Positions 1 through 6,106 of a DNA stretch of 11,714 bases are shown one piece after another (position 1 is the stretch's first letter; the number at the start of each line of letters is the position of its first letter). Source of the stretch: Anderseniella sp. (GTDB lineage: Bacteria; Pseudomonadota; Alphaproteobacteria; Rhizobiales; Aestuariivirgaceae); the NCBI GenBank assembly GCA_013041995.1, contig JABDRA010000032.1, positions 1-11,714 on the forward strand, given 5' to 3'. The notes under the pieces were generated by a model, which did no database searches, was not told the origin of the DNA, and saw only the letters and a list, made by a program, of their open reading frames with translations. Position numbers and translations under genes: made by a program.

Positions 1-157
1 GGCCGTCAGCCCACACATCTTCATCAATTGTCGAGATGTCCTGGGTCACGTGCTGCATTTTTCCGCGCGGATCGGTAAAGCGCAGATCGACATATTTGAT
101 CTCGTTGTCTTTCAGGTATTTCATTGCTCCTGCAACAGGAGAAGGTGTCTTGGCCAT
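1..157 (-). CDS. glnA: Glutamine synthetase type I, N-terminal fragment (cut by window edge)
   Basis: This is the first 52 codons of glutamine synthetase, the cytoplasmic enzyme that makes glutamine from glutamate, ammonia and ATP. Translating leftward from the ATG at 157 gives a protein beginning MAKTPSPVAG. Residues about 21-38 (KYVDLRFTDPRGKMQHVT) are the characteristic N-terminal beta-grasp sequence of GlnA. A GAGG-type ribosome binding site lies about ten bases upstream of the ATG. The frame is open to base 1, so the catalytic domain lies outside the window. It follows glnB on the same strand with a 93-base gap, the classic glnBA operon of alphaproteobacteria, and no separate strong promoter is obvious in that gap. 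Being type I, it should be controlled by adenylylation through GlnE and PII, but the modified tyrosine is not in view. The identification is firm; only completeness is missing. Confidence 0.95.
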   Translation of the reverse strand, partial: MAKTPSPVAGAMKYLKDNEIKYVDLRFTDPRGKMQHVTQDISTIDEDVWADG

Positions 158-243
158 CTGTTTGCCCTCGTCTTCTTTCAGTTTGAGTGGGTTAGGGGTG
201 ATTGTGTGCAGAACCTGCAGTGCTTCCGACTGCCATGTTGGTG

Positions 244-260
244 GGCCTTGCTACAAGGCC
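244..260 (-). other. Hairpin centred on the glnB stop codon
   Basis: On the minus-strand mRNA the sequence GGCCTTG-TAG-CAAGGCC forms a perfect 7-bp stem whose three-base loop is the glnB stop codon. No T-run follows, so it does not look like an intrinsic terminator. It may be a processing or stabilising structure in the glnB-glnA message that uncouples the levels of the two proteins. The fold is visible in the sequence; the function is inference. Confidence 0.5.
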
Positions 261-589
261 TCCACACCGGTTTCGCCGGTCCGGATCCGGATTGCTTCGT
301 TAACTGTTGAAATGAAAATCTTGCCGTCGCCGATGCGCCCCGTCCGGGCCGCCTGCAAGATGGCTTCGACCGCCTGGTCGACCAGGCCGTCATCCAGCAC
401 GATTTCGATACGGACCTTCGGCAGGAAATCGACAATGTATTCGGCGCCGCGATACAACTCGGTGTGACCTTTCTGGCGACCGAAACCCTTGGCTTCGGTA
501 ACGGTGATTCCCTGCAGGCCGACTTCCTGCAAGGCTTCCTTCACTTCGTCCAGCTTGAACGGTTTGACGATAGCCTCGATCTTTTTCAT
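251..589 (-). CDS. glnB: Nitrogen regulatory protein PII
   Basis: Encodes the 112-residue PII trimer subunit that senses 2-oxoglutarate, ATP/ADP and, by uridylylation, glutamine. It passes this signal to GlnE (glutamine synthetase adenylylation) and NtrB. The product has full family length and starts MKKIEAIVKPFKLDEVKEAL. The T-loop (about residues 37-55, GRQKGHTELYRGAEYIVDF) contains the uridylylated Tyr51. The C-terminal part has the nucleotide-binding GRIGDGKIF segment. I chose the ATG at 589 because it matches PII N termini and follows a GGAGG (594-598); an in-frame extension to 673 would run through the sigma-54 promoter. Cotranscription with glnA and the RpoN promoter argue for GlnB rather than GlnK, which usually pairs with amtB. 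A 7-bp hairpin overlaps its stop codon. The PII call is nearly certain; the paralogue name rests on context. Confidence 0.96.
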   Translation of the reverse strand: MKKIEAIVKPFKLDEVKEALQEVGLQGITVTEAKGFGRQKGHTELYRGAEYIVDFLPKVRIEIVLDDGLVDQAVEAILQAARTGRIGDGKIFISTVNEAIRIRTGETGVEAL

Positions 590-953
590 TCTGCCTCCAA
601 CAGCGAATTGACTGGTTTCAGATACGTCGCCGCGATTATTGTTGTGGTTCGCGAATTGCATATGGCGTGCCAATCGCTGAAACGTTAAATAGTCATTTTA
701 AAACAAAGTCTTGAGATCGAAAGTTGAATCACATCGCTGATTGTAAACTGCTAAATAAAAGGCAATTGCCCAAAAAACAGGCAATCAAGACAGGCTGATA
801 TCCTGTTTGTTTGCTGGCAACTTACGCATACCGGTCAGTGCAAATTTGTTGGCGTACCAGCTGATCCCGCTGCGCCGGTTGACGCCATCGCAATCAGGTA
901 TCACATAGCTCACGTCCGTGTGGATTCACCAAACCATCGAGAAGATACCCGCC
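590..953. promoter_or_regulatory. Divergent intergenic region between glnB and the sodium channel gene
   Basis: This is about 360 bases without a credible gene, AT-rich compared with its flanks. It contains the sigma-54 promoter for glnB (656-673). It also contains three GGCAAT/ATTGCC half-sites: GGCAATTGCC at 761-770 is a perfect palindrome, and ATTGCC (765-770) pairs with GGCAAT (780-785) across nine bases. A further inverted repeat is ACAGG-N7-CCTGT at 790-806. These are plausible binding sites for the enhancer protein of glnBA or for a regulator of the channel gene, but none matches a consensus I can name with confidence. I recognise no clear promoter for the rightward operon. Confidence 0.45.
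656..673 (-). promoter_or_regulatory. Sigma-54 (-24/-12) promoter of glnBA
   Basis: Reading the minus strand from 673 gives TTGGCACGCCATATGCAA. This has the invariant GG and GC dinucleotides exactly ten bases apart and matches the consensus TTGGCACG-N4-TTGCW except for one base (ATGC for TTGC). The predicted transcription start is about 646, leaving a leader of roughly 57 bases before the glnB ATG at 589. Sigma-54 promoters need an enhancer-binding protein, for glnBA normally phosphorylated NtrC. I could not find a clean GCAC-N7-GTGC NtrC site upstream, though inverted repeats occur at 761-785 and 790-806. Confidence 0.8.
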
Positions 954-1748
954 ATGCTCCGATCACGTCTCGCCAGCCTCGTCAATCACGCTCGCTTCGA
1001 AAAGGTCATCGTGGGCTTGATTGTACTCAACGCAATAACGCTGGGGCTGGAAACAAGTCCCTGGTGGATGAGTCGCTTCGGTGAAGTTCTTATGTTTGTC
1101 GACAAAACAATACTGGCCATCTTTGTGGCTGAGGTCACGGCGCGCCTGATTGTCGATTTCAAGGGATTCTGGCGTGATCCCTGGCGGATATTCGACTTTA
1201 TCATCGTCGCGGTTGCGCTGATGCCGGCGTCCGGCGCGTTCTCGGTGCTGCGTGCCTTCCGGATTCTGCGGGTACTGCGGCTGATCTCTACCATCAAGGC
1301 GATCCGGCGGGTGGTAACCGGGTTGCTGGCGGCCATCCCGGGCATGAGTTCAATTGTGCTGCTGCTGGGGCTGATCTTCTACATATTCTCGGTGATTTCC
1401 ACCAAGCTGTTTGCATCTGCGTTTCCGCAATGGTTCGGTTCACTTGGCGAAAGCGCCTATTCCCTGTTTCAGATCATGACGCTGGAAAGCTGGTCAATGG
1501 GCATAGTGCGCCCGGTTATGGAGCAGTACCCGCTAGCCTGGGCGCTGTTTGTGCCGTTCATCCTGGTGACGTCGTTTACCGTGCTGAACCTGTTTATCGG
1601 TGTCATTGTAGACGCCATGCAGAAAGAGCACGAGGCCGAGGCGCAGGCTGATCGTGCCGACCTGCACAAGGAAGTGTCGACCATTCTGACGGAACTGCGC
1701 AGCCTGCGGACAGAACTGGCTGAACTCAAGGCGACAAAAAGTGGATAG
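954..1748 (+). CDS. Voltage-gated sodium channel of the NaChBac/NavAb/NavMs family
   Basis: The product is a 264-residue six-helix channel subunit expected to assemble as an inner-membrane homotetramer. S1 spans about 16-35, S2 44-66 and S3 77-93. The S4 voltage sensor has arginines every third residue (R100, R103, R106, R109). S5 is about 131-152, and the pore has the selectivity filter TLESWSM at 176-182. S6 is about 194-222, ending in a heptad-like helix (224-262) as in the C-terminal coiled coil of BacNav channels. The filter and following residues (TLESWSMGIVRPVM) closely resemble those of the structurally characterised NavAb and NavMs, which indicates Na+ selectivity. A GTG at 918 in the same frame would add 12 residues. 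I prefer the ATG at 954 because it matches the family N terminus and follows a purine-rich GAGAAG. The stop is 20 bases before nnr, so the two are probably cotranscribed. The physiological role is unknown. Confidence 0.93.
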   Translation: MLRSRLASLVNHARFEKVIVGLIVLNAITLGLETSPWWMSRFGEVLMFVDKTILAIFVAEVTARLIVDFKGFWRDPWRIFDFIIVAVALMPASGAFSVLRAFRILRVLRLISTIKAIRRVVTGLLAAIPGMSSIVLLLGLIFYIFSVISTKLFASAFPQWFGSLGESAYSLFQIMTLESWSMGIVRPVMEQYPLAWALFVPFILVTSFTVLNLFIGVIVDAMQKEHEAEAQADRADLHKEVSTILTELRSLRTELAELKATKSG

Positions 1749-1768
1749 GTAGTCTATGCTGGCGGCCC

Positions 1769-3250
1769 ATGACAGAACTGCTGACACCGGATGAGATGTA
1801 CGAGGCCGACCGCCTGACGATAAAACGAGGCATGCCAGGTATCGATCTCATGGAGGCGGCCGGGCTTGCCTGTGCCGAATTCATTCGAACGCTGAGCGGG
1901 CCGTGCCCGGTCTGTGTAGTCTGCGGGCCTGGCAACAATGGCGGTGATGGGTTTGTAATTGCCCGCTTGCTGGTCGAGGCAGGTTGGCCGGTGAAGCTCC
2001 TGCTAGCAGGTGATCCGGTTCTGCTCAAGGGAGATGCAGGCCAGGCGGCAAAGGCCTGGAAGGGTGAGGTGTTGCCGGCACACGCGGACAAACTCGACGG
2101 TGCCATGCTCATTGTGGACGCGCTTTTCGGGGCAGGGTTGTCGCGTGATATTGATGGCCAGCTTGCTGGCCTGGTCAAGGCGCTCAATGAGGCCGATGCA
2201 GTCAGGGTCGCGGTGGATATGCCCAGTGGTGTCGATGGCTCGTCGGGCCGTGTCCGGGGCACCGCGGTTGCCGCCGATCACACGATCACGTTTTTTCGGG
2301 CAAAGCCAGGCCATTATCTCGAGCCGGGACGAAGCCTGCGTGGTGCCCTGCATGTGGTGGACATAGGCATTGCCGATGATGTGCTGCACAGTGTTGAAAC
2401 CAGATGCCGCCTCAACGAGCCGGATGAATTCGCGGAGGTTATCCCGATACCGGGTGCAGCGGCGCACAAATATTCCCGTGGTTCCGCTCTTATGGTATCC
2501 GGCGATGCATGGAACACCGGCGCCGCCAGGCTCGCCGCCATGTCAGCGCTGAGGGTAGGGGCAGGGCTGGTGACCATGGCGGCATGTGAGGCCGCACTTC
2601 CGATCCTGGCGAGCCATCTGACGGCGATCATGCTGCGCAAAGCCGACAATGCGGGTGAGCTTGCGAGGCTGCTTGGCGACAGGCGGATAACCGCGTGTGG
2701 GATCGGTCCGGCCTGCGGAGCGGGGCACGACACCATCGAAAAAGTGCTGAGCGTGCTCGCATCCGGATCTGCAGTGGTGCTCGACGCTGACGCCCTGACC
2801 AGTTTCGAGGGAAATCCCGACCTTCTGTTTGATGCTATCAGGGCACAGCCGGACCGGCTGGTCATACTGACACCGCATGAAGGTGAGTTTGCCAGGCTTT
2901 TCAAGACCGTCAGCAAGCCGGATAATTCAAAATGTGAACGGGCATCTGAAGCGGCAAAAACCAGCGGTGCGGTGGTCGTACTTAAAGGCGCTGATACGGT
3001 GATTGCTGACAGTGACGGACGCACTGCCATTAACGCCAATGCGCCTGCCTGGCTTGCCACGGCCGGGTCCGGTGATGTCCTGACGGGCCTGTGCCTCGGA
3101 TTGCTGGCGCAAGGTGTACCGGCCTTTGAGGTGGCAAGTTGTGCCGTTTGGCTGCACGGCGAAGCAGCCAACCGGTTTGGGCCCGGATTGATAGCCGAAG
3201 ACTTGCCCGGCAGCATTCCTGAGGTTTTGGCGAGTCTGAACGATTTGTAA
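1769..3250 (+). CDS. nnr: Bifunctional NAD(P)H-hydrate epimerase / ADP-dependent NAD(P)H-hydrate dehydratase
   Basis: This repair enzyme restores NADH and NADPH that have become hydrated (NADHX/NADPHX). The N-terminal YjeF_N domain (about 1-215) epimerises the R and S forms and carries GPGNNGGDG at 53-61, DALFGAGL at 117-124 and VDMPSGVDG at 149-157. The C-terminal ribokinase-like domain (about 225-493) dehydrates the S form using ADP. It shows HKYSRG at 233-238, DADAL at 339-343, TPHEGEF at 368-374 and the hallmark GSGDVLTG at 433-440 with the presumed catalytic Asp436. At 493 residues it has the normal length for the fused enzyme. The start at 1769 has only a weak ribosome binding site, consistent with coupling to the channel gene 20 bases upstream. 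A position near glnB is familiar in alphaproteobacteria; here the channel gene lies between them. Confidence 0.95.
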   Translation: MTELLTPDEMYEADRLTIKRGMPGIDLMEAAGLACAEFIRTLSGPCPVCVVCGPGNNGGDGFVIARLLVEAGWPVKLLLAGDPVLLKGDAGQAAKAWKGEVLPAHADKLDGAMLIVDALFGAGLSRDIDGQLAGLVKALNEADAVRVAVDMPSGVDGSSGRVRGTAVAADHTITFFRAKPGHYLEPGRSLRGALHVVDIGIADDVLHSVETRCRLNEPDEFAEVIPIPGAAAHKYSRGSALMVSGDAWNTGAARLAAMSALRVGAGLVTMAACEAALPILASHLTAIMLRKADNAGELARLLGDRRITACGIGPACGAGHDTIEKVLSVLASGSAVVLDADALTSFEGNPDLLFDAIRAQPDRLVILTPHEGEFARLFKTVSKPDNSKCERASEAAKTSGAVVVLKGADTVIADSDGRTAINANAPAWLATAGSGDVLTGLCLGLLAQGVPAFEVASCAVWLHGEAANRFGPGLIAEDLPGSIPEVLASLNDL

Positions 3251-3310
3251 TCTTGGTATCGCACATTTGTGAGGGCGTCGGCCGGATTTGCTGTGTTAGG
3301 GTCCATGCCC

Positions 3311-3829
3311 ATGAAAACACGCGCCTTTATCATATCGCTGTTCATCATTGTGCTGGCACCGATGGCGCTTGCTGCAGACGGGTTGCGGGCGCTTCAGAGC
3401 CTGAAAGGTGCACGCACCCTGGATGTGTCTGCAAAACAATTTGACGCGGCAAATGTTCAAGACAAACCGGTTGTCGTGGCGTTTTTTGCCTCCTGGTGCC
3501 CGCCATGCACCGATGAGTTTGACGAAATGGCAAAGGTACAGGCGGCCATTGGCGACAGGCCGGTCACTTTTATCGGTATCAACCTGTTTGAAGCCTGGGG
3601 CGGTGAGAAGGACGCCGCTCGCATGGCAAGGTTTATAGCCCGTACCAGGCCCGGTTTTGCGCTGATTGAAGGCAGCCCCGCGATATCGGCTGCGTTTGGC
3701 ACCATCGACCGCATCCCGACCGTGGCTGTTTTCGGCGCAGATGGCCGCGAGACCTGGCGATTTGTGCACGAGCGCGGCGCTGTCAAAACCTATGCAACTG
3801 CCGATGAGATTATCAAGGCGTTGCAGTAA
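3311..3829 (+). CDS. Exported TlpA-like thioredoxin-fold protein
   Basis: A 172-residue protein with a Sec-type signal peptide: MKTR, a hydrophobic stretch at about 5-18, and an ALA cleavage motif ending at Ala21. There is no lipobox cysteine, so it should be soluble in the periplasm. The mature part is a thioredoxin/TlpA fold with VVVAFFASWCPPC at 54-66 (redox Cys63 and Cys66) and a cis-proline in RIPTVAVFG (Pro136). Such proteins reduce or maintain cysteine thiols of exported proteins, often in cytochrome c or oxidase maturation; the partner is not apparent here. I chose the ATG at 3311 because AGGG at 3298-3301 is nine bases upstream. The ATG at 3305 is too close to that site, and a GTG at 3269 would bury the signal peptide. 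It starts 60 bases after nnr and may be cotranscribed. Confidence 0.88.
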   Translation: MKTRAFIISLFIIVLAPMALAADGLRALQSLKGARTLDVSAKQFDAANVQDKPVVVAFFASWCPPCTDEFDEMAKVQAAIGDRPVTFIGINLFEAWGGEKDAARMARFIARTRPGFALIEGSPAISAAFGTIDRIPTVAVFGADGRETWRFVHERGAVKTYATADEIIKALQ

Positions 3830-3907
3830 GCTGACGCAGTGTTGAATTCCAGATGTACAAGAATAACGGGTCCTGATCCTAAACCTCTGGCATCCCGGCA
3901 CATGCTT

Positions 3908-3916
3908 TGCTATACA
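3908..3916 (+). promoter_or_regulatory. Candidate extended -10 promoter for tRNA-Leu
   Basis: TGCTATACA has the TGn extension and a TATA-like -10 hexamer (3911-3916). A matching -35 hexamer about 17 bases upstream is poor. The predicted start at about 3923 would give a leader of roughly 50 bases before the mature tRNA. No better promoter is visible between the upstream gene and the tRNA. This call rests on one hexamer and position only. Confidence 0.35.
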
Positions 3917-3971
3917 CCGGCGCGATTGCTGACGTACGGCGCGCTTGGTAAAGGCGCGCCGCCGGTTTTTT
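3916..3971 (+). terminator. Compound hairpin with T-run between the thioredoxin-like gene and tRNA-Leu
   Basis: There are two nested stems. The outer is ACCGGCG (3916-3922) with CGCCGGT (3960-3966), abutting a six-T run at 3966-3971. The inner is GGCGCGC (3938-3944) with GCGCGCC (3954-3960), all G-C pairs and a nine-base loop. The stems share base 3960. This is a good intrinsic terminator for transcripts arriving from 3829. It ends only three bases before the mature tRNA, so tRNA transcripts must also cross part of it. Confidence 0.65.
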
Positions 3972-3974
3972 CAA

Positions 3975-4059
3975 GCGGGCGTGGCGGAATTGGTAGACGC
4001 ACTAGATTTAGGTTCTAGCGGTGAAAGCTGTGGGGGTTCAAGTCCCTCCGCCCGCACCA
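3975..4059 (+). tRNA. tRNA-Leu (anticodon UAG, reads CUN)
   Basis: An 85-base type II tRNA with a long variable arm, as expected for leucine. The acceptor stem is GCGGGCG (3975-3981) with CGCCCGC (4049-4055), discriminator A at 4056, and CCA encoded at 4057-4059. The anticodon stem is CTAGA/TCTAG (4002-4006, 4014-4018) around the loop TTTAGGT, placing anticodon TAG at 4009-4011. The T arm contains GGTTCAAGTCC. It sits about 100 bases before tig. Confidence 0.97.
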
Positions 4060-4163
4060 AAGACCAAACGGTCAGGGACTGTTGAATTTAACTGAAGGTT
4101 CGTATTGTCCGGGTGGAACCGGCGTCGGCCTTTGATGTAAGGCTCATAAGGATATTTGACATC

Positions 4164-5648
4164 ATGCAGGTGACCGAAACACTCAATGAAGGCCTCAAGC
4201 GCGAGCTTAAAGTCGTCATTCCGGCGGGAGACCTTCAGGCCCGCGTAGACGAGCGGCTGGAAGAATTGAAAGCCACGGCCCAGATCAAGGGGTTTCGGCC
4301 GGGAAAGGTGCCGATTGGCCACCTGAAGAAATTGTACGGCCAGTCGGCAATGGCGGAAGTCGTGCAGAAATCCATTGAGACATCGAGCACCGAAGCCCTG
4401 AATGAAAAAAGTCTCAAGGCTGCTTACCAGCCCGAGATTGTGTTGCCGGAAGACGAAAAAGATGTGCAGGCCGTAATGAGCGGTGATGCCGACCTGTCCT
4501 TCACCATGAACTTCGAGGTGGTCCCGGATATTGAAATCAAGGATTTCAAGAACCTCAAGGTTGAAAAGCTGGTTATCGAGGTCACGGACGAACATCTCGA
4601 TGAAGCGCTGGAAAACATTGCCGGGCAGTACAAGGATTATGAAGACCGTGCCAAGGGTGCCGCAGAAGACGGCGACCGCGTCACCATCAGTTTTGTCGGC
4701 AAGGTTGACGGCGAAGTGTTTGAGGGCGGCACTGCGGATGATGTGCCGCTTGAGCTGGGGTCTGGCTCTTTCATCCCGGGCTTTGAAGAGCAGTTGGTTG
4801 GCGCCAAGGTTGGCGATGAAAAGACCGTGAAGGTTGCCTTTCCGGCGGAATATGGTGTTGAGCACCTGGCCGGCAAGCCTGCTGAATTCGAGGTGAAGGT
4901 CTCCAAGATTGAACAGCCCAAGGCTGCCAACATTGATGAAGCCTTTGCTGAAAAGCTGGGCATGGAAAGCGTGGACAAGCTCAAGGAGATGGTCAAGGAG
5001 CGCATTGCGGATGAATTCGGCAACATGTCGGGTGCCAAGATGAAACGCGATATGCTTGATGCGCTGGACGCAGAATACAAGTTCGACCTGCCGCTAAAGC
5101 TGGTGGACCAGGAGTTTGAACAGATATGGGCTGCTCTGGAACGTGAGATGGAAGGTGAAGGCAAGACCTTCGCCGACGAGGACACCACCGAAGAAGAGGT
5201 TCGCGCCGAGTACAAGGCCATTGCAGAACGCCGCGTGCGCCTCGGCCTGGTCATCGGCACCATCGGTGAGGCCGCCGGCGTGACTGTTGGTGATGAAGAA
5301 CTGCAGCGTGGCCTGATGGACAGGGCTCGCCAGTTCCCCGGCCAGGAAAAGGAAGTGTTCGAGTTCTATCGCAACAACCCCAATGCGCTGGTTGAAATCC
5401 GTGGGCCGCTGTTCGAGCAGAAGGTTGTCGATCACATTGCCGAGGCCGCGACCATCAGCGAGCGCTCAGTAAGCCGTGAGTCACTGCAGCACATGCTGGA
5501 ACATGATCACGAGCACGGTGAAGACTGTGATCATCCCGATCATGATCACGGTTCAGATGCAAAGCCGGCCAAGAAAGCTGCAGCCAAGAAGACCGCTGCC
5601 AAAAAGGCACCTGCCAAGAAAGCAGCAGCTAAAAAGAAGGCTGATTGA
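4164..5648 (+). CDS. tig: Trigger factor, ribosome-bound chaperone and peptidyl-prolyl isomerase
   Basis: Trigger factor binds ribosomal protein L23 at the tunnel exit and shields nascent chains. The 494-residue product has the N-terminal ribosome-binding domain with the signature GFRPGKVP at 43-50. An FKBP-type isomerase domain follows at about 160-250, with GDRVTISFVGKVDGEVFEGG and FIPGFEEQLVGAKVGDEK. A helical C-terminal chaperone domain runs to about 440. The last 52 residues are unusual: a His/Asp/Glu-rich stretch (seven His between 443 and 462, plus Cys455) followed by an AKKA-type Lys/Ala repeat (467-494) like a histone H1 tail. I chose the ATG at 4164 because MQVTETLNEG is the family start and AAGGA lies at 4148-4152; the in-frame extension to 4113 has no support. 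It begins about 100 bases after tRNA-Leu. Its terminator lies inside the convergent neighbour. Confidence 0.97.
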   Translation: MQVTETLNEGLKRELKVVIPAGDLQARVDERLEELKATAQIKGFRPGKVPIGHLKKLYGQSAMAEVVQKSIETSSTEALNEKSLKAAYQPEIVLPEDEKDVQAVMSGDADLSFTMNFEVVPDIEIKDFKNLKVEKLVIEVTDEHLDEALENIAGQYKDYEDRAKGAAEDGDRVTISFVGKVDGEVFEGGTADDVPLELGSGSFIPGFEEQLVGAKVGDEKTVKVAFPAEYGVEHLAGKPAEFEVKVSKIEQPKAANIDEAFAEKLGMESVDKLKEMVKERIADEFGNMSGAKMKRDMLDALDAEYKFDLPLKLVDQEFEQIWAALEREMEGEGKTFADEDTTEEEVRAEYKAIAERRVRLGLVIGTIGEAAGVTVGDEELQRGLMDRARQFPGQEKEVFEFYRNNPNALVEIRGPLFEQKVVDHIAEAATISERSVSRESLQHMLEHDHEHGEDCDHPDHDHGSDAKPAKKAAAKKTAAKKAPAKKAAAKKKAD

Positions 5649-5669
5649 CTTCCAGCCAGGTATCCGACG

Positions 5670-6104
5670 TCACAGATAGCCGATGAACCTGCCGCAGATA
5701 AGCGCACCGGTCCATGCGGTAAGAGAGATCAGGGCGGCCCGTCGGGTCGCCCTTTTTCGTGTCAGAAAAAGCGCATTCAAGACACCAAGACCGATCAAAA
5801 CCAGTTTGATCTGAAACAGCGGCATTGCGGCGTACTTGCGCGCATCGGTTGTGAACAGCAGGCCACCGGCCAGCAATGCCAGCACGAACCCGGACAGTGC
5901 CACCGGCACCAGCACACGTGCCAGCCCGTCTGCTCCGACAGATTTCCACAGCCCAAGGTAACGCAGGTCGAGCGACACGATGGAGCCGAACAGCAGCGCG
6001 ATACCGGCAATATGGGCGGTATTGATGATGGGATACAACCAACGCCAGCTTCGCATGGCATCACCCAGCGCCGACTGTTCCAGGCCCAAAAGCAGGTTTT
6101 CCAC
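5670..6104 (-). CDS. Small four-helix membrane protein, DUF6644-like
   Basis: A 144-residue integral membrane protein with four predicted helices at about 22-48, 63-85, 96-115 and 121-142. The first contains a histidine within NTAHIAGIALLFGSIVSLDLRYLGL (His31), a pattern I associate with the DUF6644 family of unknown function. The start is a GTG at 6104, two bases after the stop of the upstream DUF6152-like gene, which implies translational coupling. An overlapping ATG at 6106 is in a different frame and gives no membrane protein. The gene ends 21 bases from the end of tig, so the two are convergent. No function can be assigned; pairing with a small exported protein suggests a membrane-anchored module, perhaps for a metal or redox cofactor, which is inference. 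Confidence 0.78.
   Translation of the reverse strand: MENLLLGLEQSALGDAMRSWRWLYPIINTAHIAGIALLFGSIVSLDLRYLGLWKSVGADGLARVLVPVALSGFVLALLAGGLLFTTDARKYAAMPLFQIKLVLIGLGVLNALFLTRKRATRRAALISLTAWTGALICGRFIGYL
5731..5757 (+). terminator. Intrinsic terminator of tig
   Basis: AGGGCGGCCC (5731-5740) pairs with GGGTCGCCCT (5744-5753) around a GTC loop. This makes a ten-pair stem with one G-U pair, running straight into a run of five T (5753-5757). On the plus strand this is a textbook rho-independent terminator. On the minus strand no T-run follows. It lies within the coding sequence of the convergent membrane protein (about residues 117-125). Confidence 0.85.
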
Positions 6105-6106
6105 AT

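Noticed and set aside
251..673. Longer 140-residue version of PII
   Set aside because: The extra 28 residues are unlike any PII N terminus and run across the sigma-54 promoter and the GGAGG site.
918..953. GTG start adding 12 residues to the sodium channel
   Set aside because: The family N terminus aligns with the ATG at 954; the upstream GTG has no better ribosome binding site. It is not fully excluded.
2314..3348. 344-codon open frame on the minus strand opposite nnr
   Set aside because: Composition is Ser/Ala/Arg-rich antisense shadow, there is no recognisable domain, and it lies opposite a certain gene.
3296..3901. 201-codon minus-strand frame opposite the thioredoxin-like gene
   Set aside because: Antisense shadow without a domain; the sense protein has a signal peptide and a CXXC motif.
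4113..4163. 17-codon N-terminal extension of trigger factor
   Set aside because: The family start is MQVTETLNEG and the AAGGA site serves the ATG at 4164.
4038..4865. 275-codon minus-strand frame over tRNA-Leu and tig
   Set aside because: It runs through the 3' end of a tRNA and opposite the conserved trigger factor N terminus, so it is a shadow.
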